A DNA stretch of 64,000 bases from Nymphaea colorata (lineage: Eukaryota; Streptophyta; Magnoliopsida; Nymphaeales; Nymphaeaceae). Both the position numbers and the translations under genes were made by a program. The notes beneath the pieces were generated by a model. That model saw only the letters and a list, made by a program, of their open reading frames with translations. It was not told the DNA's origin and made no database searches. The stretch spans positions 17,714,354 to 17,778,353 of the forward strand of contig NC_045139.1 of NCBI RefSeq assembly GCF_008831285.2, read 5' to 3'. Of the stretch, positions 10,627 to 24,600 are shown piece after piece. Positions within the stretch are counted from its first letter, which is position 1. Every line of letters starts with the position of its first letter.

Positions 10627-12300
10627 AGTTTTTAACCATTAAGAGTGGTAAAACCCTGGATGCAGGACCTTAAAAAAAAAAAACTTCTTTCTTTAATCAA
10701 TTTTTAAAACCGGTTTATGTGTGGAGATGGCCAGACAAAAACGATGTTTCCTGTAAACAAAATAAACACGGTGTTTTATCAGAACAGAGTTTCATGCCCG
10801 ATTTTGACCGTCACTTACACAAACACCATTTTAGAGGCAAAATATCGTCCAAACACGCCGTATAATTTTCCCAATCTTAACGGGTACAATACACAAGGAA
10901 TAGAACTATGATATTTATTTTTAACTTGCTTTTTCTTCTTTTGGCAAGTTAGCAAAACTTCTCAACCTATAAACTGCACAAGTTTTATACAATAATGAGG
11001 GAACCAATTCATTAGGCAAGGAGAGATGCAGGATGAAACTATGCAAATGCACTTCATATTGGACAGGCTTGACTTCCAATAAATGTACTGGGGAATGTGT
11101 TGACCCTTCTAACATAAGCCATAAATTTTATTGGGCAACTGCCACATTTATAACAACGTGAAATATTGGAGGACTTGAAAGACATGTTCATGTACTTTTC
11201 CCTATCTCAGTAAACCCAGGAGGACACTGCGCATGACAAAAATGGCATTCATGGCGACTGAATTAAAGTAATGCATGCAGAGTGGTGCATGGGGAGGGCA
11301 AGATTGTGATTCATGTGAAGAAATTTTAATATTGAGAAGCATGGTCATGGTATTTTTGGCAGTATGTTGATGACACAAAATCCTTTTTGCTGTCTTCAAG
11401 CAAAGGTTGTTTTATTGATCAATAGTCCAGAAAGGCATAATATAACTGGTCGGCCTGAATGTTGTGCTGACTGCAACTACAGTTCAATTCTCATGAGTAT
11501 TATTCTTCTAAACTGCAACTAATGGCATGCATAGCATTTGAATTGAAGAGTTTACGGCAGGACTACCATGTTCTGAAGCAGCCTTAGATCCCAAGGGTAA
11601 GGGAAAAGGAGGTGGCTTCGCTTTTTGTGAACTGCTATACCATTAACCAATTACACTGTCGTTCTAATATATTCTGAAAGATGAAGAAAATAAGGCAAAT
11701 ATAAATTGATATACACGACGGGAAAAAGATGTGTTAGGTGGGCACCGTGGCAGTGATGCTTTAAATGCAAGAAGGCACGGTGCATGGACAACTATAAATG
11801 AGGACGTGTTTTATTTGGGATACCCACTCTCATTGAATGTTCCTGTAGACCTTGTGCTCAAGTAAAGGCATGGGATGCAACCTCGGTGTAAATTGGGTCG
11901 TCCATGCTTCTTCTCGTTTGCTTTTCCAGCTGATTAATCAAATACTTGATAATGCACCTCACTATCACAAATTTGACATCTGTTTCTCTCCATTTAAGCA
12001 AGAGTTCCACAAGCACACATGCACATGCTTACTGCCAATCAAAGAACTTGAAGATTATCGCAATCTTAGAAAGCACAATCACCATGAACTTTTAATCAAG
12101 CCAGTTTCGAGTTCCCAACTTAACAAATATTCAATATCCTCCTATTTCACCATGTCGAGCTTGGTTTTTTCTGATTCTTAGCATGGAAGTTGCCAGCAAA
12201 ACTCCCGGTGTCATCATCCAAGTCACGTGTCTATCTTCAGGACGAGGACAATCAAGAGAACAGTTTGGAGAGAAGAATGGAGGGCTATCTATAAGTTTTC

Positions 12301-15300
12301 TCAAATACCATCAGACATTATGGCTTTGAGCGCATTGTTTATATACGGGTACCTGTACGAGAAGCCGAGTTCCTTTGCCCTTAAAGGAAGCACCTTCTGT
12401 CCATCCAAAACCTGCTCATTCAGTAAATTCGTAAAAGTTAGGGTCTGTATCCAATTTGCAGCACCCATGAGACAGCCTTCAACAAAATGCCAGAAGAAAG
12501 GGAAGCTAAAGAAGTGAGGACGAGAACATACGATGGTGGCACCTTCTCCTAGGACAGCTTTAAGTGCAAAATCCGGAACAGGCAACCATGAAGGTCGACC
12601 CATGACCTTTCCTAAGTTGTTACACATCTCTGACAAACGAACTGGATTTGGAGCAGTTCCATTGATAACTCCTGCCATTTTTAAGCGTGAAAATAAACTA
12701 CCTTAAAATTGAAGAAAAGCCCTTCATACTTCATAGAGTGAAAATATCTATGGAGCTATCCAGGAGAAAAGTTTTGTATTCCTTAGAAAACCAACATGCA
12801 CACTGCCTTTTGAATTCTCATGCTGAATTCATAGTATATTTTTTAGCTATATATAACAACAGGATTTATATATTTCAATGTCTTTTTTTTTTTGCTTTTT
12901 GGGTGGATTGGAGGCTCTTCATGTGCCTCTTCAACCCATTCTATAATTGACAGAGAAATTCCTCATCACCGCAACCACAATCAAATACTTTTTTGCAATA
13001 TTATTGTCAAGGAAAGGATCAGCCTTGCAATATCTTCTACCGTACATTCCTAAATGTAGACTAGTGTTGTCCATAATCCTCTAGGGCAAGCCTTGTTCAC
13101 TTCCTCTTTTCCCTTCTGGCACAAGGAGTGCAAAAGGCTACATCCAAAGGGCTCGCTCAAGTCGCTAGTGATGTCGTCATATGCATATTAGGAACAAAAA
13201 AATTACATAAGAGCATAATAGGCATGACCACATGGACATCTCTCTCTCAAACACACGGTTACACAGTCACACACACAAATTCCTCCTATAGACATTGTTC
13301 TTCCAATTAGAAATAGATCTCTTCCAACTGCTTCAACAGAATGCATTTTTGAAGTGCAATAATAATAATAATAATACGGTTGATGAATTCTGGGTTTTAC
13401 CTTTATAAGTTGGATTTACCAAAGCCTCCATAATAAGATTCACCAGGTCATCCAAATGGATCCAAGAAAACCTGATGAGATACAAAACTCATAAAACCAG
13501 CTTCGTTAAGGATTTATTTAACATACACGGTTCAATAGGAAAAGACAAAAAGTTATATTTGCATAATACCATTTGCAGCTCAGTAAAAAACAGCAAAAAG
13601 GATAATATTAATATATGTCAAAACAGTTCTGAGAAAAGGGAATGTCTGAATAAACATGAAACATAAATCTAGGCTTATAAATTCTTCACTCTAGGAAATA
13701 CCAATCCATGTCTGATAGATCAAAAACAGTACATACTAAATAAAAATATGACTGTGTCCACTGTCAAAGGCAATAATAAATTCATAGCGTACTTCAGGAC
13801 CTACCTCTGTAAGCAGCAAAGACCAGACAAACATAAATATTGCAGAAGCTACTGAGTTTCAAGTAAATTTTTAACTTCATAAAAAAAATTTGACTTTGAC
13901 ACCCAATCATGAAGCCATTAAAATTTGAAACTTCTTGGGATGATGTGATAACCTCTCCCTCTCCTCCCCCTCTCCCCCTCACCCCCCCAACCTTCCACTT
14001 TTATCCTGCGATGCACCTTACTCAGCAACTCAAACCACGTTTACCAACTTATCTCTCCTACCAAATCACAGTCTTAAAGAATTGGGAAACCAGGTTTACT
14101 ACTTCTTCATTTCCTATGGGAAGAAAATAGCTGGAGATCAAAAAATCATGGAAAACTGGTTTTTATGGACAAGGAGAGGAAACTTATAAATTTCCTGAAT
14201 GAAAGGAAGAGCCAACAAAGAAAGGTTACAAGGTTTGTCCTGCTTAGAGATATTCACATTTTGAGAAATTAACATACCGAGTAAACAAAGAATTTAGGGC
14301 TCCATATAAGACTTATCCACATGCTGTTTAAGTAAGCCGATTTATTGCTTTCCTAAAGGCTCTTAATTGGGCCGAGAGTTATGTATCTGCATGGAATCTG
14401 TGCATACATACAAAATATACAAATATAGAATACAAATTATTGGGATATTCATTTTTTATATATATTTCTTTTTATAATTTTTTATTTTTGCCAAAGTTAT
14501 TAAAATCACTTCTAGAATCGAATTCAAGCCACCAATTCAACGAATCAATCGATACAGCAATTTAGCCGAATCATTTGTGAATAGGTAAAAATGATTGAAA
14601 AATTATTTTACAAAAAGAAATTTGTAAAAACTCTAAAAAATATTTAAAATGAAACGTCACTCTTGAATTGGCCACTAAATTGGATTGGTTTGGTGTCTAG
14701 CTCTTTAGGCTGATGCAGACTGATTTGACAACGTTAGTTTCTGGTATCTATAGCTCTTTAGCCTCTTTGTTTCTTGTATAATTTTGGGGACTACATCCCA
14801 TTTGAGGGATTGATTTGAGAAGGCTTTAGAAACCAAGACATTACTTCATGGATTTTTATATCTCTGTAGGAAGTAAGTTTTGTAATCTTCGAACCTGGAA
14901 AAATATTTATCCGTCACACGAGATTAGTGCAATTCAGAAACTTTCTTATATACCTTTTCTAATAATATTTGTAATATGAAAATTGATTGCAACGATTGCA
15001 TGTTGGGCAGATGAAATCCTTTCTTTTTGGAGAGTGCATTTTTTGCCAAGAGACCTTTTGAATTGGTGCACTCCAAAGAGACATGCTCTCTTTGTATCTA
15101 GAGAAGAAAAATTAATATAACTCAGCAACAAGGGTTTTTAAAACCAAACTCGAGGAGAGAATACTTGTCCAATGATTTCAAACCTTATTTTGACAAAATG
15201 GAAAGCCTTATCAGAGTCCTCACCCAAATACACATAAAGGAAAGTGAGATTGGCAAGAGCAAACATAAAATATTGATGAAATTACAAGGACCCTTCTTAT

Positions 15301-18300
15301 TTCAAAATAAACTCTAAAGAAGCTTTAGGTCGAGGCCTTGTGTTAAAGAAGAAAACTTAAAGTATTAATCAACCATATGTCAATAAGAACTCAAGTCGAT
15401 AGACTTCCTCAAAAAAGCTCTTGCTTCTCCTAAATTTTCTCTTCTCCTTAACAAACCTGTAGTCACCATAGGGTTGGGGAGGGGGGGGGGGGTGGTGTTT
15501 GTGCGGGGTGGGGTTCGGAATGTATATAGGTATGTGTATCTCTCTCTCTTTCTATATAAATAAATACATACTCATGCACACATATAGTCCTAGGATATGT
15601 AATTTCTTCTTATTTTTTTATTGTTTTCCTGTTTTTGCTGAGCTAACCATTGGCTAGTCCCCAATGGGCAGCTATCTTCCTTTCTTAACGTACACATTTG
15701 GAGACACAGTCCATTTTGCATGTGTTATCTGCTATGATACACGGGTACGGCTATGAGGGTGGAGTACCCGTCCGGTACCGGTACGGGTACGAGCTTGGGT
15801 ACGGGATGGTGAGGCGTTGACCGTACCGGGTACGGTCAACGTACCGAAGGCCGTATCCGTCTATTTTTCGATACGGTCAACTTTGACGGAGTTCAAATCC
15901 GTCCGTTTTTATTTTTAAAGATTATTTGATTTTAATTTTTAAAACCATTTTAACGTTACAAAAAAAGAAACGAAACCCTTAAAACATTTGTTCCTCTGTT
16001 CTTACCTCTCACCGAGCGACAGCAACGGCGACTGGCGACGACTTCCGGCGAGTGTGCAGCGGCAGCGGCAACCGGCGACGGCAACGGCGACTGGCGATGG
16101 CAACGGCGACTGGCGACTATCACGGTATTTTTTTTTTTTACTTTGTTCATTTTTCTTTTCATTTTCATTGGCTCCACCCCTGCCTTCACCGTCGGTGATG
16201 ACCACCAACGGTGACTGCGACACCCCTACACACTCGCCGGAAGCCCTCTGCTACTGCTTGAAACCCTCAGACTGAAGTATGGGGATTTGATTTTTAGAAG
16301 TTCTAGTTTATCCTCGCCAGTCTACCACAATGCCATCCCTTTTTATCTTATGATGTATCAGGATCAAAATCGAATCAAGAGTTTATCTTATTCCTTTTGC
16401 TTTCCCCATTTTCTATGTAAAACTGTCTAAAATAGGGATTTTTGTAAGTTTAGTAATATGAACAACGACAAGTAGTTGGCAAGCAAAGATGGCCCGTCTG
16501 ATCTGCTTGTGTCTCCCGCTTGCCAGAGGCACGTGCATATGCCCCATGAACTGCCTTCACACCAATTTTCGACATCAATGACAAACTGACACGATGATAG
16601 GCGTTTTGCTAGCGTCTAATGGCGTCGTCTTTGTACTTTATAGAGTGTTTGGAGTTATAGATTTTTCATCTCTGCTGGAAGTCTATTTTGGATTAATTTA
16701 TGAATATGACAATATGTTATTCTGTTTGTAATTTTTGATATATATATGTGCGAATATGTTATTTTGTTTGAAATTTTTTGACATATATGTGTGTGTACGG
16801 CCGTACCCCCGTACCCAAGTTTTTTAAAAATGGTCCGTACCCGTACCCGCACCGGCACCCGTACCCGTACCCATGTGACATAGGTTATCTGCTGGTTATT
16901 CATGAATTATTCGCTAAGTATTTGAGATTTGGTTTAGCTCTTGTAAGCATGTTTTATGAGTGTTTTCTGCACTATTGAAGAAAGTTTGTGAAGCTCTTTT
17001 GATGTATTATGTCTATTGGTGAGACAATCACCTCGTGTTGAAGACATTCATTGGAAGATATTCCTAATACTTCAAAAGCATCATAAAAGTAGATGGAACA
17101 AGAAAAGGACCTGTATCTAACTTGCTTTTATAAATTAAGTTTCTCCATATTTTTATCCTCATACATTGTCAGCCATTATGGGCATGGGATTATGACTCAA
17201 ATTTGTTGGCTTTGACAATTGCAAGCACTGAACACTGCCACATTTTTCATGATTCTAAATTTAGCTCCATCTGACCTTGGTCGAATTAAACAGTAAACAC
17301 GTCAGATGATCAGAGTACATTTTCTGTTCTTTGAAAGGGCCACAATCAGTTTAAGGGGAACAAATAACCATAAACATGCTACAATTACCATTGCTGTCCA
17401 CTTCCCAGAGGTCCTCCAGCAAACAAGTTGAAAAGAGGAATCATTTTGGCTGCATTATTTAGAAAATTGTACACTGTTTTAGTACCATTACATTCAAATA
17501 TAAAATTCTAATTTTTCACCAAAAATGAATAAAGAACGACTTTAATATTCAGAAGTAAATTGTTTTTCTTAATGATTAAAGGCTGTAATCCGTCTTAACC
17601 ATTCAGATGATTTTGCAAGGGCATCAAAAAGAGAATCGGACTTAATAGAAAGACCATGAAAATTTTCACCTGAACCAATGCACATTGAGCAATGGTAGCT
17701 TGCAAATAGAGTAGCAAACACATGCATAACATATAAATAAGCAAAAATTGAACTACCATCATCCTAACGGAAGACTCCAATACAGCAATTAAAACTTGCT
17801 AGCTATATGAATATTTTCATCAGAAACCCATTGCAACATCAAATAACTTTTTTGCATGCATACCAGCTGCAAGTTCGTAAACTTTCTAGGAAGAAATTTG
17901 TTCTGATAAATTTTGTTTCTCCCCAAACAATAACAATCAAGGAAAAAACAGAAAATCCACTAACAGTATAAAGAGGCATAGCAAATATTCAACAACAAAA
18001 GACTGCACCTTTAGGCAGAGAACAAGTGAACAACCAACACTGTTGAATAAATGGACTGTCATTAACATAAAAAGACCCTTTTAGCAACAGAGAAGCTTAA
18101 TATAATCAAGAGTTAAGTCACATGGGTACTTTAGTAAGGTCCACGTAGCCGTGTCACCAACCTATACCTAGAGTGGGTACTTGGACACATTTGGGCACTT
18201 TTTAGATCAAAACTGATCCAAATGCTTAATTTTGCTCGATTTATTTTTTTCCAACTCAGTTTTCATTCTGTTTTTAGTGCTATTGTTCATTAACATGTAA

Positions 18301-21300
18301 CATTCTTATTTATATCACTTTTTTATTTAAATGTTGCTTTCATTTTGATTTGTTTGTGTTATTTTGCATATATACATACACATATCCTGCCATATCCCCA
18401 TACCCACATTTTCTAAAGTTTTTGTGTACCTGTATCTCCATGTGTGTACCCGTACCCCAATTGCACCCGTACTCGTACCCATGTGACTGCAAGAGTAGCT
18501 TTTCACAACAAGCAAACAAACTTTTTCATCCTATAGCTACCCTCAAAGTTACAGAAAAGGAATGCACATGAAGTACTGAGAAGTCTTCAATAACTAGTTA
18601 CTGGAGTTATGTGACCAACCATTTGATCAATAACCACTCCGTATTAATAGAGACCATACTTAATGCTATATGAAATATCTAAAAAATCCAAAAACTGCAA
18701 ACTAGTGGAACGGAAGCATAATTTTCTGTTCACTTATCCACCTCAACATGTTTACACCCATATCACCATGAAAATGTAGCCAAGTCATTGGAAAGTTTTA
18801 TGATGTAAAAATACCTAGAGCACCACCATCTTTGCCAAGAACGACCCCTATACGAATAAGAACCAAACGAACTTTCTTATCAACACCTGATGCCCTGGCT
18901 TCCCATTCTCTACAAACCTGGAAACTTGTTTTTCATAAACTAGTTGCCATCAGATAAAATCATCAAAAAAGTATCTCTTGGAGCAAATTACATAATTCCC
19001 ATTGAAAAATATGCATAAAGTACATGAAGATTAACATCCTAAAATAGAAAGATTCGACTTAATTCTTTAGATACCAGGGCTGCAGGGCAGTTTCTTGTGT
19101 TAGCAGCCACCACAAACCATATCTTAATAATTGTACAAGATTTTAAATAAGGTATAAGCTAAATAAAATATTTAATTACCATTTTAAGGAAGCAAGGATT
19201 CAGGAAGCCAAGAAGTGTGTAGCACAAAAATTTATCAGATGGTCCAAGTCATTGGAATGGGAATTTGACAGCATAACAGTCATGATGAGGTTAACCAATT
19301 TGCTGCACACCTATTAGGAGACTTCACTAGAAATGACTAACATTTGAAGAAAAAAGCTGCGGATATATTCTCAACCATATAAAATGAATAAACTCAACAG
19401 GAATAGATAAATGAAATAACTGAAGGCAATTGCTACATGGAGCTGAATTGCAGATAACGAAAATAGCTATTTTCGCCCAATCAAGATAGGATGTAAGATG
19501 AAGAAAACCACTTTCACCCAAGACTCAATGAAGTGGATGTCAAGCGAATGGAGGAGAAAGACCATATTAGAAAAGAAAGTATTCTTGTTGCTATTCCTCC
19601 CCAACTGAGACAGGGTTTTTGAAACTTATAGCAAAGATATTCAAACTTTGGCAGAAAGATAACTGCCTTACAAAATGAGGAGGTACTTATGTAGAAACCA
19701 GGAACTAATCCAGCCTGGGACATGCTGTTCAGTGTTCACGCTTAAGCATCTCATAAGAACAAAAAGGTTGAATCTTCAAAGATAACTCAAACTGTAATGC
19801 TTAGCGTCTTCCAGATTAATTTGGAACAGAATTGTTGCAAAAAACTTCTACGTGCAACAGAATACCATCTTAAAACAGGTTTGATCCACATTGCCATGTT
19901 TAGCATTTTCTCAGAAAATGCTAGACAAATTTGTAGCATAAAAAGTAAAAGACAAATGCGAAAATTGAAACTTTCAAGTATGTAATTCTGCCATTTTTTC
20001 CAACATTCTGATTGTTGTAACAACAACAGTTATGTTAAAAAAAAATAATGATCAAATTCTATCAACAAAGAGAGAAAACAAAAGCTCTTTGATTCTTGAA
20101 CAACTCCAATGAAATCAAGAGCACTCCAGAACTAAAATGTGCAATTCAAGATATATAAAGACTAAGCTATCATGGCATTTATGATTTGTTACCTCTGCCA
20201 AATAATCACTTCCTGAAGGACTTTGTTCATCAAATACTTTTGTTTCGCTAGTGCCTAAAGACATTCATCAACAGATAGGTACAAAAAATGAAAGGCAAAA
20301 CTTATTTATAGCACCAGCAATATAGTATGTTAATTGTTATGACAAACAAGTAAAAGCAACAACAGACTGAAAAGTAACTAGAGTCTAAGAACTTGCAGAT
20401 AATATGTAGCGATTAGGGAGTCATATGCTTCTAGAGACAATAGTCTGTCAAGGCCTTCATGAAAATTACTTTTTAAATAATATTTAAAGCAAGATAAAGA
20501 ATAAAAAATAGAGAAGCCACATTGATTACCAAAGGATGCAGATAGAAATATATAGATACTGAAGTGCCATGCAACCTACTTGTAAAGAGAGTTTTAAGAT
20601 ATTATTCACTATAGATTATCACAGATCAGCTAAATGTAAAATATGCAATTCGATATGAAGAGTCAAAGGAGCAAAAGCTTATAAGCAATTTCTAGCTTCC
20701 AAGTTTGACTGAGAACCACGTAATATTGGACAAATATGCTTAACAAGCACGTACTAACACCTAATCTAAGTTAGGAGAAGAGACAAAGTCTACCAGATTT
20801 TAGAAGGCAATATCAATGGCAAAATAATCTTCTACTCATGTTACTGGCTGGCTCATGCCTTAGGCTGATTACATGAAAATATGACTTCAGTCATGTTTAG
20901 CAATAAAGTGAAGCATGGCCAAGCATAGACACACACTATGTAACTACACACATGGGGAAACAGTTTACCATAGTAACCGATTGCTGTTGCACTTATGAAG
21001 ACTGAGGGCCGAACATCATCATCCAATTGATTAATTAACCCAACAACCTTCACATGAAATTGGAGAGTGACCAGTAAATGAAAATCAATAAAGCCACCTA
21101 CTTATGACAGATATTCACATGTATATCTCAAGAAAATGCCAAAACCATTTAAGGAAATTTCATATTGGAAAGCAGTTTCAATACCTTTGATGTTACATCT
21201 ACTCTACTCTGCTTGATGTCTTTCTTGATCTGAAAAGATAAAGGAATACAATCCCTTTAGAAGATCCAGTTCTCCGGAGAACCAAAGCATGCAAAACAGA

Positions 21301-21605
21301 TTCAAGCAGACTAAAGCTAAATCCTGTGAAGCAGAAAACATGCAAGAAATAAAAAAGAGGATTGTCGTGCAAGAGTTGTAAGACTCCCATAACAATTTGA
21401 TTACCAAATATTGAAGAAATATCACAAAGATTATCATTAGCATATTTTGAACAATGTTCTATAAGAATTATAGATGAACATATAAGAAAAATAAAGACAA
21501 ATATATGTCATATTGACAACCTTAAATCATGTGTTACCCACATCATATAGCAATCAAGTCTAAAAATGTTTCTTTTTCTTCCCTCTCTCTCTCTCTCTCT
21601 CTCTA

Positions 21606-21647
<42 letters not shown>

Positions 21648-24600
21648 ATTTTTATTCAAATAAAGCAATATCAGTAAAGGAATTTGGAAGTTTGTAGACC
21701 TGATTCACAACTGATGGTGTAATCACTGTTCATGCTCAAGATCTAAAAGGTAACAGAATTAACTGCCGTTTTTCTTTGTTTTTTGTTGATTGCAATCAGT
21801 CATTTTTCTAGGACATGGCCTGGCCTATTTCTTCCCTCTAATTCAATCTAGACATCGGAGGTCTGGCTTTTCACCTTGTAAGATTAAACACCTAACATGT
21901 TATGGCCCATACATGTGAACAATACTGCATGCTCGTGTTTGCTATCACTCGTGATTGTTAGTAGAAGAGGGTCATGAGACAGACAAGTGGCAAGTGCTTT
22001 TCGAGTGACACAAAAAAAGTCCTTAGCTCCGTGCCTACCTTTTGCGCACAATTCCAAAACAGGGACCATATTTTGCAACTTTCTAAAAAGGGCCACAACT
22101 TTTCACCAAAATTGACAAATGTCAAATAAAGGCTCACAGTGAATTTTTGTTAACCTGAAAAGCAAGAAACCTTAGTTAAAATGACAAGAATGTAAACAGA
22201 GAGGAATATTGAAAAAAAATGAAGTTAATATTTTCTATTTCTCTTACAAATATTCACTCCAGGCCCGTATTTCACAATTTTCACGAAAAATATGGGCCTT
22301 TTTGAGGAAAACTGGAAATGGTAGTCTTTTTTTTTTTGGAATTATGACCTAAAAATTGAAATTCAAAAAAAAAAAAAAACTGACATTCACAAATGCATCT
22401 CACTTCCAACTGGTTTTCTTCTTCTTTATAATCCAAAAAATTATCACATTGAACAGCCTATTTAAATCTTGTCCTAGTTGTCTTGTGCAGCATAGCTATC
22501 CATTATTTTACTTTATGCTGATAACCGTTCATACCAACTGCATCCTAGATTCATGAAGCATTCATAAGTTCATCATAAATTGATCAAGAGATTTGATTGT
22601 TTGTCCTAATTCATTGGCAGAAATAGAAGGTACACAAACCTCAGGAGACCATCGGGTACTTATGGGCATCCCAGCCAAGTTGACTATGGCACTTGAACCC
22701 TCGATACAGTTTCCCCATTCAGGATCCTCTGCAATTACTATGCCAGGGAATTCCTGTGCTGCATATTCACCAAAATGTCCACTTATATACAATGGATATC
22801 CAAGTATAAAAAACAAAAGAAGAAACTGCTTAGCTTAGAAAAACACCCCCTGCAGTTGCCCTAAGTTATATCTCAGCGAGGGCTATTTTCCATGACAATT
22901 CAGAGTTTTCTACAATCCTCGAAGAAACTTGGCATGTAAAAAACAAGAAAACATAACAAAAATACCAATAAAAGTGAAAGGATTTCAATTACTAAGAAAA
23001 AGACAAGAGTTCATAAACTAACAAACAATAGATCTCTGATAAAGGACAGCAGAAGCATCTTAAAAGATATAATGTACTGTTGGTCATAACCATATCATAA
23101 TATCATTGTGACACATAAATTGCCAATATTCTCACTGTTACAATGTTTCCAAGTAATTTTTATTTAAATCACTTAAATTTTCAAATATTGCTGACATCCG
23201 TGCCCATGAACAATACACATAAAGACACATGCTCAAATATAAACTTCTTGTTTGAGCGAGCTGCTTATGTAACAAAGATTGGATTGGCAAGACAACAGAT
23301 TATCCACACGCCTTCATAGTGAAAAACTAACAGTGAATGGCAACTCTGGATTGTCTTAAATGTGTTAAAAAATGAAACATGAGCATAAGAAAGAAATGTA
23401 TTGTTCACAATGAAGCTACCATTATGACACAGACACTAACATGTATCCCATACACACCTAAGACACACTAAATGGAGATCAAGTTAAATGGGTGCTTAGT
23501 TAACAGAAAGGCACGTCAAAATGATGAAATATTGAACATTTCACACATGCAAATTTGATTCATCATTTCAAGGCAGTCAAACACTTCTTACCAGGAAACA
23601 CTGACCTTGCTTTTGATGTAGACCTTGTCAAAACACGGACATTGTGGTTTTCTGAAATTCAAACAAGATTACAAAATTCTTTGAGGAAGTACCACAGAGT
23701 ATTCAGTTTGTGGAAGGTTCCCAAAGGTTCAGAGAAAAATCATCATACCACTAACAACCAGTATCTAGGAAAATGTGAGCCAAGAATGTGTTTTATGGGT
23801 AACCATATGCAGAAATGAGGCAAGGGGTGTAAGCAAGGGGTGTTTGGCAAAGACAGCTGAGAACATGAACACGTGACAGGTAAATCCCAGTCTCTAGAAT
23901 TTGGAGTGCGAATGGCCTCTAAAATGGTTAGTTTAACCTTTAACAAATGTACGTGCAGATTCCATGCATTCACAAGACAGATTTTCATTGCTAATAGGCT
24001 GTTTCATTTGTGTGCAGCACCTTTGGTGTCAATGAACAGCAATAATTATCGACTTTTAATGGGTAAAACTTGTGAAAAGAAGTTGAATCCGAGATCCATT
24101 AAAACCAAAATCCCGCAAAATGGGTATGTGTATGTATGAATCAATATTATGATAAACAAAAATATCTCAGATAGGAAGAAAGACGTTGAAAAATCCATGG
24201 TTGACGTGTGATAGATTTATCACTCTTATGCATATCAATTATTATAACGATTTTCACTCACAAAAATTGTTATCGAGACTTAAATTAGTCGAATGCAGAT
24301 CATTCTTTTTCCATTACATAGAAAGTAGGCTGTGTGAAACACTATTAGGATAAACAAAAATGTCTCGGACAGAAAGAATAAAGGATTGTTATCGATTTGT
24401 CTCTTTTAACTGCTTATGAGTTATTATTACGATCTTTAATGAAAAAAAAATAGCGTGGGGACAAAAATTAATATAATTCAGATCGTACATTCTTTTCCAC
24501 TACACAGAACGTTGGATGTATGAACACAAGTGTAGTGAAACTATGTGCAACTTCTGGGTAGCATTATTGGTTATTACAAAAACAAGATTGAGAGAAAGAT

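Larger units (their letters stand above)
8198..12300. other. gene-free spacer between the LRR kinase and GC1
   Basis: No credible gene was seen. The stretch holds several (CT)n/(TA)n tracts, a long hairpin, a 24-bp tandem repeat and one foldback MITE (listed separately). The last several hundred bases up to 12300 are the presumed 3' UTR and downstream region of GC1 on the minus strand. A few 60-120 codon open frames occur by chance and lack family resemblance. Confidence 0.6.

Noticed and set aside
12301..12678. A single 126-codon GC1 exon reading through to the stop
   Set aside because: The middle 40 codons have no counterpart in the family and are bounded by GT and AG; splicing restores the conserved order GEGATI-VLDGQKVLP.
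15479..15500. Poly-G tract as a G-quadruplex element
   Set aside because: It is one long uninterrupted G run in an intron with no further G-runs arranged around it; it could fold but nothing suggests function.
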